Source: Cellulomonas shaoxiangyii (lineage in GTDB: Bacteria; Actinomycetota; Actinomycetes; Actinomycetales; Cellulomonadaceae). From it: a stretch of 64,000 bases of DNA. The DNA is taken from assembly GCF_004798685.1 (NCBI RefSeq), contig NZ_CP039291.1:2852001-2916000 (forward strand), in the 5' to 3' direction. This document shows, in pieces, positions 17,687 through 26,636 of the stretch (the first letter of the stretch is position 1; each line of letters begins with the position of its first letter). The position numbers were made by a program, and so were the translations under genes. Under the pieces are notes generated by a model. The model saw nothing but the letters and a program-made list of their open reading frames with translations. It was not told the DNA's origin and did not search any database.

Positions 17687-18156
17687 GTGCCCTTCCCCTC
17701 CTCTGCGGCGTCCCCGGCGGGGACGTCCGCGCTCGCTCGTTCCACGAGGTCCACGGGCCCGAACGCGTCGGGCAGCACCTCGCTCATGGGGCGCACGCCC
17801 CGCACGGTCTCGACCAGCAGGCCCGGCCCGCCGTGCTCGTACAGCAGCTGGCGGCAGCGCCCGCACGGCGCCAGCACGTTGCCGTGCCCGTCGACGCACG
17901 TGAACGCCACCAGCCGGCCGCCGCCGGTCACGTGCAGCATCGAGACGAGGCTGCACTCGGCGCAGAGCGTGACACCGTACGACGCGTTCTCGACGTTGCA
18001 GCCCGTCACCACACGCCCGTCGTCGACAAGCGCGGCGACCCCCACGGGGAAGCGCGAGTACGGCACGTAGGCCCGCTCGAGCATCCCGCGCGCCGCCGCC
18101 CGCAGCGCCTCCCAGTCGACGTCGCTCTCGCGCACGGCCACCCCCTGCTCGCTCAC
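17683..18156 (-). CDS. cdd: Cytidine deaminase
   Basis: A 157-residue homotetrameric-type deaminase converting (deoxy)cytidine to (deoxy)uridine. The zinc site is seen in NASYGVTLCAECSLV (Cys-Ala-Glu) and PCGRCRQLL. A 30-residue acidic C-terminal extension follows the usual 130-residue fold. GTG start at 18156 overlaps the upstream permease stop by GTGA, and its own stop overlaps deoA by GTGA, so its translation is tied to both. Confidence 0.95.
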   Translation of the reverse strand: MSEQGVAVRESDVDWEALRAAARGMLERAYVPYSRFPVGVAALVDDGRVVTGCNVENASYGVTLCAECSLVSMLHVTGGGRLVAFTCVDGHGNVLAPCGRCRQLLYEHGGPGLLVETVRGVRPMSEVLPDAFGPVDLVERASADVPAGDAAEEGKGT

Positions 18157-19442
18157 TTGACGTACGGGACGCCCTCGGCGGCGGGCGCACGCACCCGGCC
18201 GGCGAACCCGGCGACCGCGAGGATCGTCACGATGTACGGCGTCATCAGCAGCAGCTGCGGCGGCACGGAGCTGCCGATGGTGCCCAGCACGGTGCGCAGG
18301 TTGTCGGCGAAGCCGAACAGCAGCGCCGCCGCGACGGCGCCCTTGGGGCTCCACCGGCCGAGGATCATCGCGGCGAGCGCGATGAAGCCGCGGCCGCCCG
18401 TCATCTCCTTGCCGAACGCGAGGCCCGACGCGACCGTGAAGAACGCGCCGCCGAGCCCGGCGACCGCCGAGCCGAGCAGCGTGTTGCGCACGCGCGTGCG
18501 GTTCACGTCGATGCCGACCGTGTCGGCCGCCTTGGGGTGCTCCCCGACCGCGCGCAGGCGCAGGCCCCACCGGCTGCGGAACAGGTACACCTGCAGCGCG
18601 ATGACGATCACGTACATCAGGTACACGAGCAGCGTCTGGCGGAACAGGATCGGCCCGATCACGGGGATCTGCGACAGCACCGGGACCGGCAGCACCGGCA
18701 GCGCCTGGCGCGCGTTCCAGGTGTCCGGGGCCTCCGCCAGCACGGTGGAGAACAGGAAGCTCGTCAGGCCCACGACCAGCACGTTCAGCACGACGCCGAC
18801 GATGATCTGGTTGACCTGGTACCGCACGGCGAAGAACACGAGCAGCGTGCCGACGAGCGCCCCCGCGACCGGCGCGGCCACGAGCCCGAGGTACGCCGAC
18901 GCCGTCAGCGAGCCGACGACGGCCGCCATGAAGGCCCCGGCCAGCAGCTGCCCCTCGATCGCGATGTTGACGATCCCGACGCGCTCGCACACGACGCCGG
19001 ACAGCGCACCGAAGATCAGGGGCGTGGCCAGGAACAGCGTGCCCGTCGCGATGGAGGTCAGCGGGATCACCGCGGCGCGCCCGGCACCCGCGAACGTGAG
19101 GAACGCCAGCAGCAGCGCGACGCCGAAGACGACCGGCAGCCACAGGCCCGTGCGGCGGCCCGTACGCGTCCACCAGAACGCGAGCGCGGCGAGCGCCACC
19201 GCGACGAGCACCAGCACCCACACGGTCGGGCCCGCGGGGACCGCGAACGCGGGGATCTGGGCGAAGTCGGTCTCGGTCGACAGGCGGAAGCGGGTGTCCC
19301 CCGCCGGCGTGCGCAGCGGCATGGCCAGCAGCGCCACCAGGGCGATCGCCGCGTAGGCGATGGCGGCGCGGTAGGTCGGGCGGGCCGGGACGGGGGCGTC
19401 CGGCGCCGGCGCGGAGGCGGTGGTCGGGGTGGCCAGGCTCAT
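18153..19442 (-). CDS. Nucleoside ABC transporter permease 2
   Basis: A 429-residue inner-membrane permease of the branched-chain/BMP-type (RbsC-like) family. A 30-residue Ala/Pro tail precedes about ten helices. The conserved stretches NIAIEGQLLAGAFMAAVVGS and the C-terminal GRGFIALAAMILGRWSPKGAVAAALLFG are typical of nucleoside/BMP permeases. GGAGG lies 7 nt before the ATG. It overlaps both neighbours by 4 bp. With permease 1 it would form the channel of the importer. Confidence 0.92.
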   Translation of the reverse strand: MSLATPTTASAPAPDAPVPARPTYRAAIAYAAIALVALLAMPLRTPAGDTRFRLSTETDFAQIPAFAVPAGPTVWVLVLVAVALAALAFWWTRTGRRTGLWLPVVFGVALLLAFLTFAGAGRAAVIPLTSIATGTLFLATPLIFGALSGVVCERVGIVNIAIEGQLLAGAFMAAVVGSLTASAYLGLVAAPVAGALVGTLLVFFAVRYQVNQIIVGVVLNVLVVGLTSFLFSTVLAEAPDTWNARQALPVLPVPVLSQIPVIGPILFRQTLLVYLMYVIVIALQVYLFRSRWGLRLRAVGEHPKAADTVGIDVNRTRVRNTLLGSAVAGLGGAFFTVASGLAFGKEMTGGRGFIALAAMILGRWSPKGAVAAALLFGFADNLRTVLGTIGSSVPPQLLLMTPYIVTILAVAGFAGRVRAPAAEGVPYVK

Positions 19443-20692
19443 GCTGCGGCCTCCACGGCGGAGCGGCGGCGCGCACCCGGTACGGGCAGCCGGAAGACCG
19501 CGCGCACCAGCGGCGGGGCCGCGATGAACAGGACGATGAGGGACTGCAGGACCAGCACGATGTCGATCGGCGTGCCGGTGCGGGTCTGCATGAGCCGGCC
19601 GCCCGCGGCGAACGCGCCGAACAGCAGGCCGGCGAGCACCGTGCCGAGCGGCTTGGAGCGGCCGAGCAGCGCGACGGTGAGGGCGTCGAAGCCGATGCTC
19701 CCCGCGATCGCCCCCGTGAGGCTGCGCTCGGTGCCGAGCAGCTGCGCACCGCCGGCCAGGCCCGCGAGCCCACCCGCGACCGCCATGACGAGCACCGTCA
19801 CCCAGGGCACCGAGATGCCGGCGGTGCGGGCGGCGTGCGGGTTGGACCCGACGGCGCGGAACCGGAAGCCGAGCGTCGAGCGCTCCATCAGCCACCACAC
19901 GCCCACCGCGGCGAGCAGCGCGAGCGGGAAGCCGAGGTGCAGGCGGAACGCGTCGCCGAGCAGCGGCGGCAGCATCGCGCTCTCCGCGACGGGCCGCCCG
20001 ACCTGCGGCGTCGCCGACGCGAAGACGCCGGTGGTGAGCAGGTACAGCACGAGGAACACGGCGATGTTGTTGAGCATGATCGTGACGATCACCTCGTGCG
20101 CGCCCGTGCGTGCCTTGAGCACGCCGGCGATCGACGCCCACACCGCGCCGCCGACCGCGGCGCCGACCATCGCGAGCAGCAGGTGCAGCACGGGCGGCAG
20201 GTCCCAGGTGAAGCCGATCCACGAGGCGACGATCGCGCCGAGCGTGATCTGGCCCTGCGCACCGATGTTGAACAGGCCCGCGCGGAAACCGATGCCGACG
20301 CCGAGGCCCGCGAGGATCAGCGGCACCGAGATCGTCAGCGTCTCGGTCAGCGGGCGGACGGCCCGCTGCGGGCTCGTCGCCCCCCAGTCGAACACCGCGC
20401 CCTGGAAGAGCGCCGCGTACGCGCCGGACACCGTCTGCCACAGCGCCGTGAAGAAGTCCGACGGCCTCGCGAAGAGGTACCCCGCCGTGCGCTGCACGTC
20501 CGGGTCGGCGGCGGCGATGAGCACCGCGCCGATGACGAGCGCGAGCACGATCGCGCACACGGTCATGAGCCACGACGACGCGAGCACGTCCTGCAGGACG
20601 CCGGCACCGGACGGCCGGCGGTCCCGCTCGGCGGGCCGGGGCTCCGCCTCGGCGGACGGCCGGTCCGCGGGCGGTGTGCCCTGCTGGCTCAT
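19439..20692 (-). CDS. Nucleoside ABC transporter permease 1
   Basis: A 417-residue permease with a charged N-terminal tail of about 30 residues and eight to ten helices. FNIGAQGQITLGAIVASWIGF and GSIGFDALTVALLGRSKPLGTVLAGLLFGAF are the family signatures shared with BMP-linked systems. ATG at 20692 overlaps the ATPase stop by ATGA and the stop overlaps permease 2 by ATGA. Confidence 0.92.
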   Translation of the reverse strand: MSQQGTPPADRPSAEAEPRPAERDRRPSGAGVLQDVLASSWLMTVCAIVLALVIGAVLIAAADPDVQRTAGYLFARPSDFFTALWQTVSGAYAALFQGAVFDWGATSPQRAVRPLTETLTISVPLILAGLGVGIGFRAGLFNIGAQGQITLGAIVASWIGFTWDLPPVLHLLLAMVGAAVGGAVWASIAGVLKARTGAHEVIVTIMLNNIAVFLVLYLLTTGVFASATPQVGRPVAESAMLPPLLGDAFRLHLGFPLALLAAVGVWWLMERSTLGFRFRAVGSNPHAARTAGISVPWVTVLVMAVAGGLAGLAGGAQLLGTERSLTGAIAGSIGFDALTVALLGRSKPLGTVLAGLLFGAFAAGGRLMQTRTGTPIDIVLVLQSLIVLFIAAPPLVRAVFRLPVPGARRRSAVEAAA

Positions 20693-22317
20693 CGGCCCTC
20701 CTCCTGCTGGTCGGTGACGTGCACGGCGCGCGGGGCCGCGGCGGGCGGGGCGGGCTGGTCGGCGAGGTCCGCCGCGCCGAGCGTCGTGTGGTGGTGGGCC
20801 GCCTGCGGGACGGCCTCCTCGAGCGGCACGCCGGCCATCATGAGGCCGAGCACGTCGCGGTCCGTGCTGCCGGGCACGACCCCGACCACCCGGCCGCGGT
20901 ACATCACGGCGATGCGGTCGGCGAGCGCCACGACCTCGTCGAGCTCGGTCGAGACGATCACGACGGCGGTGCCGTTGTCCCGCTCCTGCACGATCCGCTT
21001 GTGCACGAACTCGATCGACCCGACGTCGAGCCCGCGCGTCGGCTGCGAGGCGACGAGCAGGCGCAGCGGGCGGGACATCTCCCGCGCGAGGACGACCTTC
21101 TGCTGGTTGCCGCCGGACAGCGTGCCGGCGTGCGCGTCGACCGACGGCGTGCGGACGTCGAACTCGACGACGCGGCGCTCGGCGTTGCGGCGCAGCTCGC
21201 CGCGGTCGATCGCGCCGCGACGCGAGTACGGCGCGGTGTCGACGAGGTCGAGGACGAGGTTCTCCTGGATGGAGAAGTCCACGATGACGCCGTCGGTGCT
21301 GCGGTCCTCGGGCACGAAGCCCAGGCCGGCGCGCAGCCGGTCGCGCACGGACAGGCCCGTCAGGTCGGTCCCGTCGAGGTGCAGCGACCCGGCGGTGGGG
21401 TGCACGAGGCCGAGCACGGCCTCCGCGAGCTCGGTCTGCCCGTTGCCCTGCACGCCGGCGACGGCGAGGATCTCGCCGCCCGCGACCTCGAGGTCGACCT
21501 GGTCCACGACCGCCGTGCCGACCGCGTCGAGCACCGTCAGGCCCGCCACGCGCAGCACGACGTCCCCCGGCGCGGCGGCCTCCTTGTCGACGCCCAGGGA
21601 GACGGCCCGGCCCACCATGAGGGAGGCGAGCTCCGTCTCGGGCGCCGACGGCTCCGCCGTGCCGACGACCGTGCCGCGGCGGATGACCGTGATCCGGTCC
21701 GCGACGGCGCGCACCTCGCGCAGCTTGTGCGTGATGAACAGGATCGACGTCCCGGCCGCCTTGAGCTGACGCATGATCTCGATGAGCTCGTCGGTCTCCT
21801 GCGGCGTCAGCACCGCCGTCGGCTCGTCGAGGATCAGCACCTTGGCGTCGCGCGACAGCGCCTTGATGATCTCGACGCGCTGCTGCACCCCGACGGGGAG
21901 CTCCTCGACCGTCGCGTCCGGGTCGACGTGGAAGCCGAAGCGGTCCGCGACCTCGGACACCTGCCGGCGCGCACGCCGCAGGTCGAGGAGCCCGGCGCCG
22001 CCCGTGGGCTCGTGCCCGAGGGCCACGTTCTCGGCCACCGTGAAGACCGGCACGAGCATGAAGTGCTGGTGCACCATGCCGATGCCGGCCGCCATCGCGT
22101 CGCCCGGCCCGTCGAACGTCACCGGCTCGCCGTCGAGCAGGATCTGCCCCTCGTCGGGCCGGTACAGCCCGTAGAGGACGTTCATCAGGGTGCTCTTGCC
22201 GGCACCGTTCTCGCCCAGCAGGGCGTGGATCTGTCCGGGCTCCACGACGAGGTCGATCGCGTCGTTCGCGGTGAACGACCCGAACCTCTTCGTGATGCCG
22301 CGCAGCTCGAGCCTCAT
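20689..22317 (-). CDS. Nucleoside ABC transporter ATPase (two domains)
   Basis: A 542-residue double ATPase of the sugar/nucleoside (RbsA-like) class. Domain 1 has Walker A GENGAGKSTL (about residue 36), signature VGVQQRVEI and Walker B VLILDEPTAVL. Domain 2 has a degenerate Walker A (GVQGNGQTE), signature LSGGNQQKVVLA and an altered Walker B (VASQPTRGLD), so only one site should hydrolyse ATP; this asymmetry is normal for the family. It is the first gene after the hairpin that separates it from the lipoprotein gene. Confidence 0.93.
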   Translation of the reverse strand: MRLELRGITKRFGSFTANDAIDLVVEPGQIHALLGENGAGKSTLMNVLYGLYRPDEGQILLDGEPVTFDGPGDAMAAGIGMVHQHFMLVPVFTVAENVALGHEPTGGAGLLDLRRARRQVSEVADRFGFHVDPDATVEELPVGVQQRVEIIKALSRDAKVLILDEPTAVLTPQETDELIEIMRQLKAAGTSILFITHKLREVRAVADRITVIRRGTVVGTAEPSAPETELASLMVGRAVSLGVDKEAAAPGDVVLRVAGLTVLDAVGTAVVDQVDLEVAGGEILAVAGVQGNGQTELAEAVLGLVHPTAGSLHLDGTDLTGLSVRDRLRAGLGFVPEDRSTDGVIVDFSIQENLVLDLVDTAPYSRRGAIDRGELRRNAERRVVEFDVRTPSVDAHAGTLSGGNQQKVVLAREMSRPLRLLVASQPTRGLDVGSIEFVHKRIVQERDNGTAVVIVSTELDEVVALADRIAVMYRGRVVGVVPGSTDRDVLGLMMAGVPLEEAVPQAAHHHTTLGAADLADQPAPPAAAPRAVHVTDQQEEGR

Positions 22318-22438
22318 CCGACCCGCTTCCCGTTCGTCGTCCGCCCGCCCGACGTGCGTCCTCGCACGTCACCCGTCTGCCGCCGGCCTGTCCTCTCGCC
22401 GACCGTACACGCCGGCGAACGTGCGGGTCCGTCGCACG

Positions 22439-22472
22439 CGACGGCCCGGGTGGTCGCCCACCCGGGCCGTCG
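22439..22472 (-). terminator. 15-bp perfect hairpin between lipoprotein gene and transporter genes
   Basis: CGACGGCCCGGGTGG (22439-22453) and CCACCCGGGCCGTCG (22458-22472) pair perfectly around a 4-nt loop. It lies in the 187-nt gap between the BMP lipoprotein stop and the ATPase start. It probably works as a partial terminator and a 3' stabiliser, giving more lipoprotein mRNA than membrane-component mRNA. The rest of the gap holds no ORF. Confidence 0.75.
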
Positions 22473-22504
22473 TCCGTGCACCGCGCCTCAGGGCGCGGCG
22501 TGCG

Positions 22505-23599
22505 TCACGGGGTGTTCGGGGACTCGACCACGAGGTCGCCGGAGACGATCTGCGACTGCAGCTCCTCGACGCGGTCCTTCACGTCCTGCGGGACGGCGTC
22601 CTCGAAGTCGTGGAACGGCGCGATGCCCACGCCCTCGTTCTCGAGCGTGCCGACGTAGGGCTCGTTGGTGAACTCACCCTCCGACGCCTGCTGGATCGAG
22701 TCGAAGACGGCCTGGCCGATCTCCTTCATGACCGAGGTGAGGATGATCGAGCCGTACTCGGTGGACTCGAAGCCGTCGGAGTCGACCCAGATGATCTTCG
22801 CGCCGGGCTTGCCCTCGGCGGCGGCGGCGGCACCCTGACCGACCGGGCCGGCGACCGGCATGATGATGTCGGCGCCCTGGTCGAGGAAGCCCTGCGTGAT
22901 GTTCTGGCCGTTCGCCTGCGTCTCGAAGTCGCCGGAGAACTGGCCCTCCTGCGTCTCCTTGTCCCAGCCGAGGACCTGGACGTCCTCGCCGGAGTCCTCG
23001 TTCCACTGGGCGACGCCGTCGACGAAGCCGTCCATGAAGATCTGGACCGACGGGATCGGCAGGCCGCCGAAGGTGCCGACGATGCCGGTCTCGGTGGTCG
23101 CGCCGGCGACGTAGCCGGCGAGGAACGCGGCCTCGGCCGTGTTGAACAGCAGCGGCTTGGCGTTGTCGAGCTCGATCGTGTTGAACTCGTCGTCCGAGAA
23201 CGCGGAGTCGATGAGGCCGAACTGGATGTCCGGGTTGGCCTCGGCGGCCTCCTGGATGGCGGGCTCGAGCAGGAAGCCGACGCCGATGATGTAGGTGCAG
23301 CCGTCCTGCACGAGGGAGTCGATGTTGGGGCCGTAGTCGGCGTCCGCGGTGGACTCCACCGCGTTGACCTCGACGCCCAGCTCCTCCGCCGCGCGCTGCA
23401 GGCCCTCGTAGCCGGACTGGTTGAACGACTGGTCGTCCCAGCCGCCCTGGTCCGACACCATGCACGCCTTGAAGTCGGAGGCTGCCGCGGTCTCGCCGCC
23501 GCCCGCCGTCGACTCGGTCTCCTCGGGGGCACTGCCACAGGCCGTGAGGGCCAGGACGACGGCCCCGCCCAGCGCGGCCGCTCGCATGATCGTCTTCAC
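22505..23599 (-). CDS. BMP-family nucleoside-binding lipoprotein
   Basis: A 364-residue periplasmic-binding-fold lipoprotein of the basic membrane protein (BmpA/PnrA) family that captures purine or pyrimidine nucleosides outside the membrane. The signal KTIMRAAALGGAVVLALTAC ends in the lipobox with the lipidated Cys at residue 21. Later motifs are DQGGWDDQSFNQSGYEGL and GFLLEPAIQEAAEANPDIQFGLIDSAF. The GTG at 23599 has GGAG 9 nt upstream and gives a standard signal peptide; an ATG at 23614 adds five residues and is an alternative. Head of the nucleoside operon. Confidence 0.93.
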   Translation of the reverse strand: MKTIMRAAALGGAVVLALTACGSAPEETESTAGGGETAAASDFKACMVSDQGGWDDQSFNQSGYEGLQRAAEELGVEVNAVESTADADYGPNIDSLVQDGCTYIIGVGFLLEPAIQEAAEANPDIQFGLIDSAFSDDEFNTIELDNAKPLLFNTAEAAFLAGYVAGATTETGIVGTFGGLPIPSVQIFMDGFVDGVAQWNEDSGEDVQVLGWDKETQEGQFSGDFETQANGQNITQGFLDQGADIIMPVAGPVGQGAAAAAEGKPGAKIIWVDSDGFESTEYGSIILTSVMKEIGQAVFDSIQQASEGEFTNEPYVGTLENEGVGIAPFHDFEDAVPQDVKDRVEELQSQIVSGDLVVESPNTP

Positions 23600-23729
23600 G
23601 AAGGTCGTCTCCATGTTCTCGTCGTCGCACCGGGGTGCCGGTCCCGGCGGCGCACCGCGCAGGGGACGCGCAGGTGCACGAACTCGCCTGCGCCGTCACC
23701 CGGACCCTAGGCACGCGGGCGTGACGGAG

Positions 23730-23749
23730 AGGTTACCGACGCGTATCGG
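23730..23749 (-). promoter_or_regulatory. Candidate promoter and operator of the nucleoside operon
   Basis: On the minus strand TAACCT (23735-23730) could be the -10, giving a leader of about 120 nt. Directly upstream CCGACGCGTATCGG (23736-23749) is an imperfect palindrome with a central CG, the form of many LacI-family operators. No clear -35 is seen. The 266-nt gap to 23865 holds no gene. Confidence 0.3.
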
Positions 23750-23865
23750 CGCAGGTTCCGTGATGAGATCGCAACCTGGTCCCGAGCCACGGACCCCTCG
23801 TCCGGGTCGCAAGACGGACGAACCGCGCGTCCGGCGTGCCGCAGGCCCCGACCGTCCGCGCCCGC

Positions 23866-25245
23866 TCAGTCGTGGCGGGCGGTCTCGGCCGGCGTGCGCC
23901 CGGCCAGCTGCGCCGCGCGGGCCAGCAGCAGCGCACCGGCCTCGACCGCGCGCTCGTCCACGCGCAGGTCGCCCTGGTGGATGTCGTACGTGTGGCCGCC
24001 GGGCGTGCGCGTGCCGAGCCGCGCCATCGCGCCCGGCACCTTCTGCAGGTACCAGGCGAAGTCCTCCCCGCCCAGGGACTGCTCGGTCAGGCGCACGGAC
24101 GCGGGGCCCAGGACGTCGCGCGCGGCGGCCTCGAGCACGCCCGTCGCGCCCTCGGTGTTCTGGACCGGCGGGACGCCGCGCGCGTGCTTGACCTCGACGT
24201 CGAGCCCGAACGGGCGGACGACGTCGTGCACCGCCTGCTCCAGCACCTGCGACGCCTGCTCCCAGGCACGCACGTCGAGGCAGCGGAGCGTGCCCAGCAG
24301 CGTGCCCGTGGACGGGATGGCGTTGTGCACCGTGCCGGCGCGCACGGCGCCCCACGTCAGGTTGACGCCCGAGCGGGGGTCGAGGCGCCGCCCCAGCACC
24401 GCGGGGACCTGCGTGACGACCTGCCCGAGGGCGAACACCAGGTCGCCCGTCAGGTGCGGGCGCGAGGTGTGCCCGCCGCGGCCCGTGAGCGTCACCGTGA
24501 CCTCGTCGGACGCCGACGTGATCGGGCCGATGCGCGTGCCGACGAGGCCGACGTCGAGCTTCGGGTCGCAGTGCACCCCGAAGATCCGGGAGACGCCGTC
24601 GAGGCCGCCGGCCGCCATCACGTCGAGCGCGCCGCCGGGCTGCACCTCCTCCGCGGGCTGGAAGATCAGCCGGACGCCGCCCCGGAGCGTGTCCGCCACC
24701 TGCGCGAGCGCCAGCCCCGCACCGAGCACGGCGGCCGTGTGCACGTCGTGCCCGCACGCGTGGGCGACGCCGCGCACGGTCGACGCCCACGGCAGGCGGC
24801 ACGCGTCGGGCACGGGCAGCGCGTCCAGGTCCGCCCGCAGGGCGACCCGGCGCGTCCCGAGCGGGCCGACCGTCGGGCCGATGTCGCACCACAGGCCCGA
24901 CCCGGGCAGCAGGTGCGGCTCCAGGCCGGCGGCCCGCAGGCGCTCGGCGACCACGCGGGTCGTGCGCTCCTCGGTCCGGCCCAGCTCCGGGTGCGCGTGC
25001 AGGTCGCGCCGGACCTCCACGAGCTCGTCGCGCAGCCCGGCCACCACGTCTGCCAGCGCGCGCGCCTCCGCGTCGACCGCCTCGGGGGCCAGCGACCGCA
25101 GGGACGGCACCACGTGCTCACGCGCCACGTCCGCCCCGTCACGACCGTCGACGGCGGCCTGCGGCACGGGCGGCCCGGGGTCTCCCGCGGCGGGCACGGC
25201 GGGCACGTCGGGCGTGGCGGTGCGGTCGGAGGGGTGCGCGGACAC
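23866..25245 (-). CDS. M20-family amidohydrolase (AmiA/AmiB-like)
   Basis: A 459-residue zinc amidohydrolase related to hippurate and N-acyl-amino-acid hydrolases, and to M. tuberculosis AmiA1/AmiB1, which lie in the same neighbourhood there. About 70 Pro/Ala-rich residues precede the enzyme. Metal ligands are in HACGHDVHTAAVLG, FQPAEEVQPGGA and LTEQSLGGEDFAWYL; the lid domain carries GRGGHTSRPH. The substrate is not known. The GTG start at 25245 is leaderless by its promoter. Position between the nucleoside operon and manC suggests no shared pathway. Confidence 0.88.
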   Translation of the reverse strand: MSAHPSDRTATPDVPAVPAAGDPGPPVPQAAVDGRDGADVAREHVVPSLRSLAPEAVDAEARALADVVAGLRDELVEVRRDLHAHPELGRTEERTTRVVAERLRAAGLEPHLLPGSGLWCDIGPTVGPLGTRRVALRADLDALPVPDACRLPWASTVRGVAHACGHDVHTAAVLGAGLALAQVADTLRGGVRLIFQPAEEVQPGGALDVMAAGGLDGVSRIFGVHCDPKLDVGLVGTRIGPITSASDEVTVTLTGRGGHTSRPHLTGDLVFALGQVVTQVPAVLGRRLDPRSGVNLTWGAVRAGTVHNAIPSTGTLLGTLRCLDVRAWEQASQVLEQAVHDVVRPFGLDVEVKHARGVPPVQNTEGATGVLEAAARDVLGPASVRLTEQSLGGEDFAWYLQKVPGAMARLGTRTPGGHTYDIHQGDLRVDERAVEAGALLLARAAQLAGRTPAETARHD

Positions 25246-25252
25246 GGCCCCG

Positions 25253-25258
25253 ACTGTA
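25253..25258 (-). promoter_or_regulatory. -10 element, leaderless promoter of the amidohydrolase
   Basis: On the minus strand TACAGT is followed by 7 nt and the GTG at 25245. It lies in the 23-nt gap after manC, so the amidohydrolase need not depend on manC transcription. Confidence 0.55.
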
Positions 25259-25268
25259 TCCGGCGCCC

Positions 25269-26393
25269 TCAGAGCAGGTCGTCGCGTCCGCGCGCACGCC
25301 AGGCGTCGACGGCGCCCTTCACCTGCTGGGCGTGCGCACGCGTCGTGACGAGCACGGCGTCGGGGGTGTCGACGACGACGGCGTCCGGCACGCCGACGAC
25401 GCTGACCGTCCGCCCGCCCGCCACGACGACGCTGCCCTCGGCGTCGAGGCGCAGCACCGTGGTCGCGTCGCCCAGGGTCGCGTCGCCCCCGGCGGCGTCG
25501 AGCAGCCCGCCGAGCGACGCGAAGTCGCCGACGTCGTCCCAGCCGAAGCCGCCGGGCACGACCGCGACGCCGCCCGCCGCGGCGACGGGCTCCGCGATGG
25601 CGTGGTCGATCGCGATCTTCGTCAGCCCCGGCCACGTGTCGGCGAGGCGTGCGTCGCGCTCCGGGGTGTCCCACGCGGCCGCGATGCGTCGCAGGCCGTC
25701 GTGCAGCGCCGGGAGCTGCGCGGCGAGGTGGTCGAGCAGCACGGCGGCGCGCACGACGAACATGCCGCCGTTCCAGCTGTACTCCCCCGTCGCGAGGTAC
25801 GCCGCCGCGGTCTGCGCGTCCGGCTTCTCGGCGAAGCCGGCGACGTGGCGCGCGCTCGGTGCGCCCGCGACCCCCAGGGGCGCACCCCCACGGACGTAGC
25901 CGAACGCGGTCGACGGCTCCGTCGCCTCGATGCCGACGGTCACCACGTACCCCGCCCGCGCGGCCTCGACGGCCTCGCGCACCGTGGCCTCGAACACCTC
26001 CGTGCCGGTGATGACGTGGTCGGCCGCGAACGAGCCGAGCACGACGTCGGCCCCGTGCCGCTCGAGCAGGACGGCCGCGGCGAGGCCGATGGCGGCCATG
26101 GAGTCGCGCGGGCTGGGCTCGGCGAGGACGTTGTCCGGACCGAGCCCCGGGAGCTGCTCCGCCACCGCGGCGGCGTGCCGGGTGCCCGTCACGACGAGCA
26201 CGTTCCCCGGCCCCGTGAGCGGCAGGAGCCGGTCGACGGTCGCCTGCAGGAGCGTGCGACCGCTCCCCGTGAGGTCGAGCAGGAACTTCGGCCGGCCGGC
26301 GCGGCTCAGCGGCCACAGGCGCGTGCCGGCACCCCCGGCGGGGACGACGGCGTGGAAGCCGGGGACCGGGGTGACGGTGGGTGCGGGCTGCAT
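25269..26393 (-). CDS. manC: Mannose-1-phosphate guanylyltransferase
   Basis: A 374-residue nucleotidyltransferase making GDP-mannose from GTP and mannose 1-phosphate, the donor for mannosylated lipids and proteins. VVPAGGAGTRLWPLSRAGRPKFLLDL (residues 16-41) is the full GTP-binding signature; FGYVRGGAPLG and FAEKPDAQTAAAYL are the sugar-binding motifs; WNGGMFVVRA follows. There is no C-terminal isomerase domain, so it is the single-function form. The PIG-V-like mannosyltransferase at 40375 is a possible downstream user. Confidence 0.93.
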   Translation of the reverse strand: MQPAPTVTPVPGFHAVVPAGGAGTRLWPLSRAGRPKFLLDLTGSGRTLLQATVDRLLPLTGPGNVLVVTGTRHAAAVAEQLPGLGPDNVLAEPSPRDSMAAIGLAAAVLLERHGADVVLGSFAADHVITGTEVFEATVREAVEAARAGYVVTVGIEATEPSTAFGYVRGGAPLGVAGAPSARHVAGFAEKPDAQTAAAYLATGEYSWNGGMFVVRAAVLLDHLAAQLPALHDGLRRIAAAWDTPERDARLADTWPGLTKIAIDHAIAEPVAAAGGVAVVPGGFGWDDVGDFASLGGLLDAAGGDATLGDATTVLRLDAEGSVVVAGGRTVSVVGVPDAVVVDTPDAVLVTTRAHAQQVKGAVDAWRARGRDDLL

Positions 26394-26399
26394 GGCGCC

Positions 26400-26405
26400 A
26401 CGGTA
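26400..26405 (-). promoter_or_regulatory. -10 element, leaderless promoter of manC
   Basis: TACCGT on the minus strand is followed by exactly 6 nt and the ATG at 26393. Confidence 0.6.
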
Positions 26406-26501
26406 GCGAGCGGCGGCGCACCCGCGGGGACGCTCCCGAGGGCGGGATCGCCGGGCCCCGCGAGAGCACTCCCGGGCCGTCGGCGTACCACCGTCTCAGC
26501 G

Positions 26502-26517
26502 TGTGGACTTGGTCACA
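26502..26517 (+). promoter_or_regulatory. CRP/GlxR-like operator upstream of sdhCDAB
   Basis: TGTGGACTTGGTCACA matches the TGTGANNNNNNTCACA consensus at 9 of 10 fixed positions (G for A at position 5). Its centre is about 80 bp before the predicted sdhC transcription start, a usual place for a CRP-type activator. It overlaps a GGACTT/AAGTCC inverted repeat (26505-26523). Confidence 0.5.
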
Positions 26518-26576
26518 AAGTCCCTGCCCAGGGGTCGGGATGCCTCGTGACGGCGGCCGGCGCACCACGCGGTCAC

Positions 26577-26582
26577 TAGAGT
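26577..26582 (+). promoter_or_regulatory. -10 element of the sdhCDAB promoter
   Basis: TAGAGT predicts transcription from about 26589 and a 48-nt leader before the sdhC GTG. CCCAGGAGG lies shortly before the start codon, so this transcript has a normal ribosome site. The 243-nt divergent gap with manC holds no other gene. Confidence 0.5.
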
Positions 26583-26636
26583 GAGGGCAGACCCGGACAA
26601 CGCCGTCCACGCCGACTCGCCCCAGGAGGCACCCAC

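Noticed and set aside
20689..22317. Second ATPase domain as evidence of a broken gene
   Set aside because: Loss of the second Walker A and B is normal for the RbsA-like two-domain ATPases; signature motifs and length are intact.
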